Source: an uncultured Lachnospiraceae bacterium (GTDB lineage: Bacteria; Bacillota; Clostridia; Lachnospirales; Lachnospiraceae). Taken from it: a stretch of 6,131 nucleotides of DNA. Below are positions 1 through 3,999 of the stretch, in pieces. Position 1 is the first letter of the stretch. Each line of letters starts with the position of its first letter. Position numbers and translations under genes: made by a program. The notes under the pieces are model-generated. The model had not been told where the DNA came from and did not search any database. It was given only the letters and a program-made list of their open reading frames with translations. The stretch is taken from positions 1 to 6,131 of the forward strand of contig CAJOQS010000216.1 in the NCBI GenBank assembly GCA_905236925.1, read 5' to 3'.

Positions 1-15
1 TACGGTATTCTGAAT

Positions 16-849
16 ATGTCAAAAGAAAGATTGGATGTTCTCCTTGTGAACAGGCGTCTTGCCGATTCGAGAGAGAAGGCAAAGGCGATCATCATGAGCG
101 GAAATGTGTTCGTCAACGGACAGCGCGAGGATAAGGCAGGCTCGATGTTCGCCGATACCTGCGAGATAGAGCTCAAGGGCGTGCAGATGAAGTATGTCAG
201 CCGCGGCGGGTATAAGCTTGAAAAGGCTGTCGAGAAGCACGGCATCGACCTTACGGGCTGTGTCTGCATGGACGTGGGATCTTCGACTGGAGGCTTTACG
301 GACTGCATGCTCCAGAACGGCGCGGTCAAGGTCTTTGCTATTGATGTCGGCACTAATCAGCTTGCATGGAAGCTTCGTTCCGATGAGCGCGTTGTTTCGA
401 TGGAGCAGACGAATATCCGCTATGTGACTTTGGAGGATATCGGTGAACAGGTTGATTTCGTTTCGATCGATGTGGCTTTTATCTCGCTTACCAAGGTACT
501 TGAGCCGGTATGCGCTCTTATGAAGCCCGGTGCCCGGATCGTCTGCCTGATCAAGCCGCAGTTTGAGGCCGGACGTGAGCAGGTCGGAAAGAAGGGCGTT
601 GTAAGGGATCCCGATGTTCATCGGCAGGTTTGCGAGAATGTGCTGACATTCGCGGGATCAGCAGGATTTGAGCTTATAGACCTTGATTTCTCACCGATCA
701 GAGGTCCGGAAGGAAATATCGAGTATCTGGCCTATATGAAGAAAAAGAGTGATCGGACAGACGCTGAAACATCTCCCCTCGAAGGACTCGGTGAGGAAAC
801 ACTCGAGTTGATAAGGAAGACCGTGTCGGAGGCACATGAAACGATATGA
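16..849 (+). CDS. tlyA: TlyA-family 23S/16S rRNA 2'-O-methyltransferase (hemolysin A family)
   Basis: A 277-residue protein, full family length. An N-terminal S4 RNA-binding domain (about residues 4-65) is followed by an FtsJ-like Rossmann methyltransferase domain. The SAM-binding motif I is DVGSSTGGFTDC (86-97). K67, D152 (SIDVAF), K180 (LIKPQF) and E236 (NIEYL) fit the family's K-D-K-E catalytic tetrad with the same spacing as reported for the mycobacterial enzyme. Known family members 2'-O-methylate cytidines in 23S rRNA and, in some species, 16S rRNA, using SAM; loss affects capreomycin sensitivity. Despite the 'hemolysin' name, the sequence supports an rRNA modification role. The start fits the usual N-terminus of the family. 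No clear ribosome binding site lies in the 15 bases available; a TGA at 11-13 could end an upstream gene (dxs is the usual clostridial neighbour), giving translational coupling, but three codons cannot identify it. The stop overlaps the nadK start (ATGA). Confidence 0.95.
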   Translation: MSKERLDVLLVNRRLADSREKAKAIIMSGNVFVNGQREDKAGSMFADTCEIELKGVQMKYVSRGGYKLEKAVEKHGIDLTGCVCMDVGSSTGGFTDCMLQNGAVKVFAIDVGTNQLAWKLRSDERVVSMEQTNIRYVTLEDIGEQVDFVSIDVAFISLTKVLEPVCALMKPGARIVCLIKPQFEAGREQVGKKGVVRDPDVHRQVCENVLTFAGSAGFELIDLDFSPIRGPEGNIEYLAYMKKKSDRTDAETSPLEGLGEETLELIRKTVSEAHETI

Positions 850-1655
850 AGAGCTTCTGCATTTTTACGAACTCCGCTAAGGACCCCGGACTTGTATTTA
901 CCGGCGAGGTCAGGAAAGAGCTTGAAAGGCTCGGAGCTTCCGTAACATATGATACCTCCGAAAAGTATGAGTGCCTGATCGTGCTCGGCGGTGACGGAAC
1001 CATGATCAATGCCGTCAGATCGGTACCGGGAGAGAAAGTTGTCTTTGTCGGCATCAATATCGGGCATCTTGGCTTCCTTTCACCCGTGGAAAAGAGCGAG
1101 TTCAGGGAAGCACTTGCAGCACTCGTCAACGATGAGTTCGAGATAGAAACGCGTATGATGATAGAGGCCGGCACCGACGATGAAAGCGGTGAATTCGCTG
1201 CTCTGAACGATGTTGTTATCAACCGGATCGGTTATTCCGGGATGATAACCTCCAATGTTTTTGTCAACGGATCGCTGGTAAATACGTATTTCGCCGACGG
1301 CGTCATCATCTCCACACCTACCGGATCGACGGGCTATAATCTTTCTGCCGGAGGACCGGTGGTCACTCCCGAGGCGGAGCTTATGGTCATCACTCCGATC
1401 TGCCCGCACTCACTGAACATGAGGAGTGTTGTCGTCGGATACAGGGACCGGATAGAAGTTGTACTTGACCTTTCGAGATTATCCGAACAGAATTACGCGA
1501 TAATGTCGATCGACGGACAGAAAAGAGCTGAGCTCGGGCACGAGGCCAGGGTCCGCGTCCGCTGCTCGGAGCGCAAGGTCAGGATGGTAAGATTCAGTAA
1601 TAAGGATTTCTTCAAGCTCCTGTATATGAAGCTTGGAGATCAGATGTACAAATAA
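846..1655 (+). CDS. nadK: NAD kinase (ATP/polyphosphate-dependent NAD+ 2'-phosphotransferase)
   Basis: A 269-residue cytosolic enzyme that phosphorylates NAD+ to NADP+, the only known route to NADP in most bacteria. The hallmark GGDGT motif is at residues 48-52 (D50 is the expected catalytic Asp), followed by NIGHLGFL (71-78), the ND pair (121-122) of the NE/D motif, the conserved TPTGSTGY loop (157-164) that binds the nucleotide, PICPHSL (184-190) and a C-terminal DGQ (223-225). Length is typical of Gram-positive NadK. The start ATG overlaps the tlyA TGA as ATGA, so the two are almost certainly co-transcribed and translationally coupled. A GGAGG lies at 828-832 inside tlyA, 13 nt before the ATG, a slightly long spacing. 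Only 27 nt separate the stop from the argR start, so all three genes probably share a transcript. No anomaly was seen. Confidence 0.96.
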   Translation: MKSFCIFTNSAKDPGLVFTGEVRKELERLGASVTYDTSEKYECLIVLGGDGTMINAVRSVPGEKVVFVGINIGHLGFLSPVEKSEFREALAALVNDEFEIETRMMIEAGTDDESGEFAALNDVVINRIGYSGMITSNVFVNGSLVNTYFADGVIISTPTGSTGYNLSAGGPVVTPEAELMVITPICPHSLNMRSVVVGYRDRIEVVLDLSRLSEQNYAIMSIDGQKRAELGHEARVRVRCSERKVRMVRFSNKDFFKLLYMKLGDQMYK

Positions 1656-1672
1656 AACCGCATATAATGGAT

Positions 1673-1677
1673 GAGGA
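1673..1677 (+). promoter_or_regulatory. Ribosome binding site that decides the argR start
   Basis: GAGGA, 5 nt before ATG 1683. It overlaps the first codons of the alternative 1671 start, which itself has no purine-rich site upstream. This favours 1683. Confidence 0.7.
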
Positions 1678-1682
1678 TGTTT

Positions 1683-2147
1683 ATGAAGAGTGGAAGACAG
1701 AGCAAGATCATTGAGTTTGTAGAGGCAAACGATATCGAAACCCAGGAAGAGCTTGCGTCAATGCTGAACGAAGCGGGTTTTAAGGTTACTCAGGCCACCA
1801 TTTCCAGGGACATCAGGGAGCTTCAGCTGACCAAGGTCACCATTGAAGGAGGCCGGCAGAAGTATGCGCTGATCAAAAACGAGGGACCTTCGGGAAGCTC
1901 CGATAAGTACATCAGAGTGCTTTGCGACGGGCTTGTTTCGATGGATCTGGCGCAGAATATTCTTGTTGTCAAAACTGTTTCGGGAATGGCCATGGCTGTC
2001 GCTGCGGCGCTTGATTCGCTGCGTCTTGAGGGTGTTGTCGGATGTATAGCCGGTGACGATACCATTATGTGCGCGATCAAAACCGTTGACGATGCGGCTC
2101 ATGTGATGGCCAGACTCAGAAAGATCATTGCGGATTCGCGCAAATAA
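1683..2147 (+). CDS. argR: Arginine repressor ArgR/AhrC
   Basis: With the start at 1683 the protein has 154 residues, the usual ArgR length, and begins MKSGRQSKI as family members do. A longer reading from 1671 adds MRMF but lacks a ribosome binding site, while GAGGA (1673-1677) sits 5 nt before 1683. The N-terminal winged helix-turn-helix (about 1-65) contains ETQEELA (19-25) and ATISRDIREL (38-47), the DNA recognition helix region. The C-terminal oligomerisation and arginine-binding core (about 75-150) carries AGDDTI (123-128), whose Asp pair binds L-arginine at the trimer interface. ArgR hexamers repress arginine biosynthesis and may activate catabolism when arginine is present. No ARG box was recognised in this window, so its targets, including possible autoregulation, are not visible. 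Clostridial argR often lies between nadK and recN; recN is absent here. Confidence 0.95.
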   Translation: MKSGRQSKIIEFVEANDIETQEELASMLNEAGFKVTQATISRDIRELQLTKVTIEGGRQKYALIKNEGPSGSSDKYIRVLCDGLVSMDLAQNILVVKTVSGMAMAVAAALDSLRLEGVVGCIAGDDTIMCAIKTVDDAAHVMARLRKIIADSRK

Positions 2148-2159
2148 ATGCATTCTTTC

Positions 2160-2188
2160 TTGATTTAGAGCCGAAGTAGTGATAAAAT
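2160..2188 (+). promoter_or_regulatory. Sigma-A-type promoter of yebC
   Basis: TTGATT (2160-2165, 4/6 to the -35 consensus), exactly 17 bases, then TAAAAT (2183-2188, 5/6 to the -10). Transcription would start near 2195, leaving about 38 nt of leader before yebC. The promoter lies in the 85-base gap after argR, which shows no obvious terminator, so yebC may also receive read-through from the upstream cluster. Predicted from hexamers and spacing only. Confidence 0.6.
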
Positions 2189-2209
2189 CTTTTGGAATCA
2201 ATTTTATCA
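2180..2209 (+). repeat. 9-bp perfect inverted repeat over the yebC -10 region
   Basis: TGATAAAAT (2180-2188) and ATTTTATCA (2201-2209) are exact reverse complements separated by 12 bases. The left arm contains the whole -10 hexamer and the right arm lies just after the predicted start of transcription. This is a suitable place for a repressor operator. The arms are AT-rich, so chance is not excluded, and it does not fit the ARG box consensus. Confidence 0.45.
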
Positions 2210-2220
2210 AGCAGTTTTAA

Positions 2221-2226
2221 AAGGAG
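2221..2226 (+). promoter_or_regulatory. Ribosome binding site of yebC
   Basis: AAGGAG, 6 nt before ATG 2233. It confirms that start, which also gives the conserved N-terminus of the family. Confidence 0.8.
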
Positions 2227-2232
2227 TTATTT

Positions 2233-2961
2233 ATGTCAGGACATTCTAAATTTGCCAATATCAAGCATAAGAAAGAGAAGAATGACGCAGCAAAAGGACG
2301 TATCTTTACCCAGCTCGGCCGTGAGATCGCGGTTGCTGTTAAGGAAGGCGGTCCCGATGTCAATAATAACAGCAGGCTGAAGGCTGTTGTTGCCAAGGCT
2401 AAGGCCAACAACATGACCAACGATACCATCGAGCGCAGCATCAAGAAGGCTGCCGGCGATGTAGGATCGGTAAACTATGAGAAGGTTGTTTACGAGGGCT
2501 ACGGTCCAAGCGGAACCGCTATCATCGTTGTAGCTCTTACGGATAATAAGAACCGTACCGCAGCCAATGTCCGCAACGCTTTTACAAAGGGCAACGGCAA
2601 TGTCGGCACTCAGGGCTGTGTAAGCTATATGTTCGATGAAAAGGGCCGCATCATCATCGACAAGGAAGAGTATGAGGGTGACGCCGACGAGCTCATGATG
2701 AAGGCTCTCGATGCCGGTGCCGAGGATTTTGCCGATGAGGAGGATTCCTTCGAGATAATCACCGCGCCCGATGATTTCGAGGCTGTAAGAGAAGCACTTG
2801 AAGCCGAGAATATCCCGATGCTTGAGGCCGAAGTTACCATGATCCCCCAGACATGGGTTGAACTCAAGGACGAGAATGATATCAAGATGATCACACGTAC
2901 TCTCGATCTTCTCGATGAGGATGATGATGTTCAGAATGTATATCATAACTGGGATGAGTGA
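2233..2961 (+). CDS. yebC: YebC/PmpR/TACO1-family protein (translation-associated factor)
   Basis: A 242-residue cytosolic protein with the family's signature N-terminus, SGHSKFANIKHKKEKNDAAK (2-21; Phe in place of the Trp seen in E. coli), then GREIAVAVKEGG, a central EGYGPSGTAIIVVALTDN segment (about 88-105), NVGTQGCVSYMF and an acidic C-terminal region ending in YHNWDE. Length is typical of the family. Members were long annotated as transcriptional regulators; the mitochondrial homologue TACO1 and recent bacterial work point instead to helping ribosomes through difficult sequences such as proline runs. The acidic C-terminal half and conserved basic N-terminus fit the family fold. It follows argR but has its own promoter and ribosome binding site. 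Translation ends at TGA, followed immediately in frame by TAA and TAA (2959-2967), a tight stop cluster, and then an intrinsic terminator. The gene therefore looks like a single-gene unit. Confidence 0.95.
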   Translation: MSGHSKFANIKHKKEKNDAAKGRIFTQLGREIAVAVKEGGPDVNNNSRLKAVVAKAKANNMTNDTIERSIKKAAGDVGSVNYEKVVYEGYGPSGTAIIVVALTDNKNRTAANVRNAFTKGNGNVGTQGCVSYMFDEKGRIIIDKEEYEGDADELMMKALDAGAEDFADEEDSFEIITAPDDFEAVREALEAENIPMLEAEVTMIPQTWVELKDENDIKMITRTLDLLDEDDDVQNVYHNWDE

Positions 2962-2978
2962 TAATAAGCGAACCGTTG

Positions 2979-3020
2979 AACTCCGTTTTGACCGAAGAGG
3001 CTGGAACGGAGTTTTGTTTT
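2979..3020 (+). terminator. Rho-independent terminator after yebC
   Basis: AACTCCGTT (2979-2987) pairs perfectly with AACGGAGTT (3005-3013) around a 17-base loop, followed by a T-rich tail (TTGTTTT, 3014-3020). A further small CC/GG pairing is possible in the loop. It separates yebC from the LOG gene. Confidence 0.85.
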
Positions 3021-3026
3021 ACTGAA

Positions 3027-3134
3027 ATGTCAGATTATCGGGATCGAATTATGCAGAACATTGAACTGAAAAGGATGACCAGAGAGCTTTGCCATGAGCT
3101 GAATAAGGGGCTGCGAAGCAATTCGCGAGTTTGA
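3027..3134 (+). CDS. Possible small ORF (35 or 27 codons) in the leader of the LOG gene
   Basis: An ATG at 3027 opens 35 codons; a second in-frame ATG at 3051 gives 27 residues starting MQNIELKRMTRELCHELNKG. The second is preceded by GGGA (3040-3043) 7 nt upstream, a weak ribosome binding site; the first has none. The predicted peptide is basic, charged and probably helical, without a membrane segment, and I do not recognise it. It lies between the yebC terminator and the LOG gene, ends 42 nt before the LOG start, and its stop falls in the loop of a small hairpin. It could be a small protein, a leader peptide, a decayed gene end or noise. No clear promoter was found before it. Confidence 0.25.
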   Translation: MSDYRDRIMQNIELKRMTRELCHELNKGLRSNSRV

Positions 3135-3163
3135 CTCGAAATGTAAACGGGGGTTGAGATTCT

Positions 3164-3169
3164 AGGAGG
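3164..3169 (+). promoter_or_regulatory. Ribosome binding site of the LOG gene
   Basis: A perfect AGGAGG, 7 nt before ATG 3177. It fixes this start and indicates efficient translation. Confidence 0.85.
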
Positions 3170-3176
3170 AGTTGAA

Positions 3177-3734
3177 ATGAATATTGCAGTTTATTGCGGA
3201 TCGAGCAGCGGTAATGACCCAATCTTTGCTGAGAGTGCACGGATCCTTGGAAAGTGGATAGGAGAAAACGGTCATACTCTTGTTTACGGAGGAGCGAGCA
3301 AAGGCCTTATGGGCGTTGTTGCGGATGCAGCTCTTAGTGCCGGAGGAAAGGTGATCGGTGTGCTGCCGAGAATAGGCCTCATTCAGGAAAGAAAGCATAC
3401 GGGACTCACGGAATGCATAGAAACCGAGACCATGGCTGAAAGGAAAATGAAGATGATCGAGCTGGCGGATGCGTTTGTCGCGCTCCCGGGCGGTATAGGA
3501 ACGCTCGACGAGATAACGGAAGTTATGACGCTGGCCAGCATCGGGATCATCAGGTGCTCTATTGTCTTGTATGATGCGAACGGATACTATCAGCCCCTCA
3601 AAACGGTATTGGACAATATAGTAGATAATGAATTCGGAAGACGGGAGTATTTTTCGGATGTTCTGATTTCGGAAGATATCGATGAAATAGCAGGTTTTCT
3701 GTTGTCTAAAAATCTTAATAGTAAGCGAAAATGA
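3177..3734 (+). CDS. LOG-family nucleotide 5'-monophosphate phosphoribohydrolase (TIGR00730 type)
   Basis: A 185-residue Rossmann-fold protein of usual LOG length. It begins MNIAVYCGSSSG, the standard family start, followed by YGGASKGLMG (37-46), MAERK (86-90) and the defining PGGIGTLDE (104-112), which fits the PGGxGTxxE active-site signature; E112 and R89 are the expected catalytic residues. Plant and bacterial LOG enzymes split N6-substituted AMP (cytokinin nucleotides) into free base and ribose 5-phosphate, and many bacterial members also act on AMP or other nucleotides. In an anaerobe without known cytokinin use, a nucleotide salvage or housekeeping role is more likely, but the substrate cannot be told from sequence. 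The gene stands alone after the yebC terminator. No confident promoter or terminator was found. Immediately after the stop another frame looks coding for 31 codons, so the C-terminus (ending NLNSKRK) may be altered by a frameshift. Confidence 0.92.
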   Translation: MNIAVYCGSSSGNDPIFAESARILGKWIGENGHTLVYGGASKGLMGVVADAALSAGGKVIGVLPRIGLIQERKHTGLTECIETETMAERKMKMIELADAFVALPGGIGTLDEITEVMTLASIGIIRCSIVLYDANGYYQPLKTVLDNIVDNEFGRREYFSDVLISEDIDEIAGFLLSKNLNSKRK

Positions 3735-3828
3735 TCTCGAACAGGGCAGGGAGCGTTCTGCTTATCCGGGAGAGAAAGCGCTTCACGAGCAGGAGCGCGA
3801 CGTATCGAAGTACCGGAAGGAAAACTGA
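3733..3828 (+). pseudogene. Hidden protein-like reading frame after the LOG gene (frameshifted tail or gene remnant)
   Basis: In the +1 frame relative to the LOG gene, bases 3733-3828 encode a 31-residue tail with the segments DLEQGRERSAYPGEKALHEQ and ERDVSKYRKEN, then TGA. Its Glu/Lys/Arg/Tyr-rich composition and its codons (CTC, GAG, CAG, CGC, GAC, AAG, TAC) look like a real gene of this genome. The overlapping frame opening at 3731 instead gives a Ser/Thr/Arg-rich peptide. The frame is open back to a TAG at 3688 but has no usable start codon. Removing one A from the AAAA run at 3728-3731 would join it to the LOG protein, making 216 residues. It may thus be a frameshifted LOG extension, a sequencing error, the end of a deleted gene or chance. 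I cannot assign a family. Confidence 0.3.
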
Positions 3829-3834
3829 GACCTC

Positions 3835-3854
3835 AAAAAAATCCACTCAAAAAA
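3835..3854 (+). promoter_or_regulatory. A-tract UP element upstream of the lipoprotein promoter
   Basis: Runs of seven A (3835-3841) and six A (3849-3854) fall at about -58 to -52 and -44 to -39 relative to the predicted transcription start near 3893. These are the distal and proximal positions where the RNA polymerase alpha subunit contacts UP elements. This implies a strong promoter. It is a positional prediction. Confidence 0.5.
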
Positions 3855-3857
3855 CAG

Positions 3858-3886
3858 TTGACGAAACCGGTTTCATAGTATACAAT
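3858..3886 (+). promoter_or_regulatory. Strong sigma-A promoter of the solute-binding lipoprotein gene
   Basis: TTGACG (3858-3863, 5/6), exactly 17 bases, then TACAAT (3881-3886, 5/6). Transcription would start near 3893, giving a leader of about 106 nt before ATG 4000. It is the best match to consensus in the window. It carries an upstream A-tract element and an operator-like palindrome in the spacer. Confidence 0.8.
3862..3875 (+). promoter_or_regulatory. LacI/CcpA-type operator (cre-like) between -35 and -10
   Basis: GAAACC (3863-3868) and GGTTTC (3869-3874) form a perfect 12-bp palindrome with the central CG step typical of LacI-family operators. The 14 bases CGAAACCGGTTTCA fit the cre consensus TGWNANCGNTNWCA at all but the first position. 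Lying in the promoter spacer, a bound repressor would block RNA polymerase. Either CcpA (catabolite repression) or a dedicated LacI-family sugar regulator would fit a sugar-binding lipoprotein gene; no such regulator gene is in the window. Confidence 0.6.
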
Positions 3887-3986
3887 GCACATATGAAAGC
3901 GGTTGCAGAATCATATCCGATGTGAAGTTTCACAATAGGAGAGTATGTACCGCATCTTCAGAAAAGAAACAGTTCAGAAACACTAC

Positions 3987-3992
3987 AGGAGG
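3987..3992 (+). promoter_or_regulatory. Ribosome binding site that decides the lipoprotein start
   Basis: A perfect AGGAGG, 7 nt before ATG 4000. An in-frame GTG at 3922 would add 26 residues but has no ribosome binding site and would bury the signal peptide inside the protein. ATG 4000 is therefore the start. Confidence 0.9.
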
Positions 3993-3999
3993 ATTTTTT

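Noticed and set aside
1..15. Tail of an upstream gene (possibly dxs) ending at TGA 11-13
   Set aside because: Only three codons are visible before the stop, too few to show a coding region or its identity.
19..621. 200-codon open frame antisense to tlyA
   Set aside because: The + strand encodes a complete TlyA with its catalytic tetrad; the antisense product has no recognisable motif.
1663..1668. Perfect TATAAT just before argR
   Set aside because: No -35 lies at 16-18 bases upstream and no extended -10 TG is present; a start near 1675 would cut off the argR ribosome binding site.
2236..2946. 236-codon open frame antisense to almost the whole of yebC
   Set aside because: yebC is an unmistakable family member on the + strand; the antisense translation shows no domain and arises from the codon bias of yebC.
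3131..3136. TTGACT as a -35 for the LOG gene
   Set aside because: At the right distance there is no -10; the nearest candidate, GATTCT, matches 3/6 with a 21-base spacer and overlaps the region of the ribosome binding site.
3776..3783. AAGCGCTT palindrome as a second LacI-type operator
   Set aside because: It resembles a cre core but fails the outer positions, lies about 89 bp from the main operator (about 8.5 helical turns, wrong phase for looping) and falls in possibly coding sequence.
3731..3925. 64-codon ORF overlapping the LOG stop by ATGA
   Set aside because: Its second half runs through the A-tracts, promoter and operator of the lipoprotein gene; the peptide is Ser/Thr/Arg-rich, has no recognisable family, and a different frame looks more like coding in its first half.
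3922..3999. 26-residue N-terminal extension of the lipoprotein from GTG 3922
   Set aside because: No ribosome binding site, and it would place a textbook lipoprotein signal peptide internally; ATG 4000 has a perfect AGGAGG.
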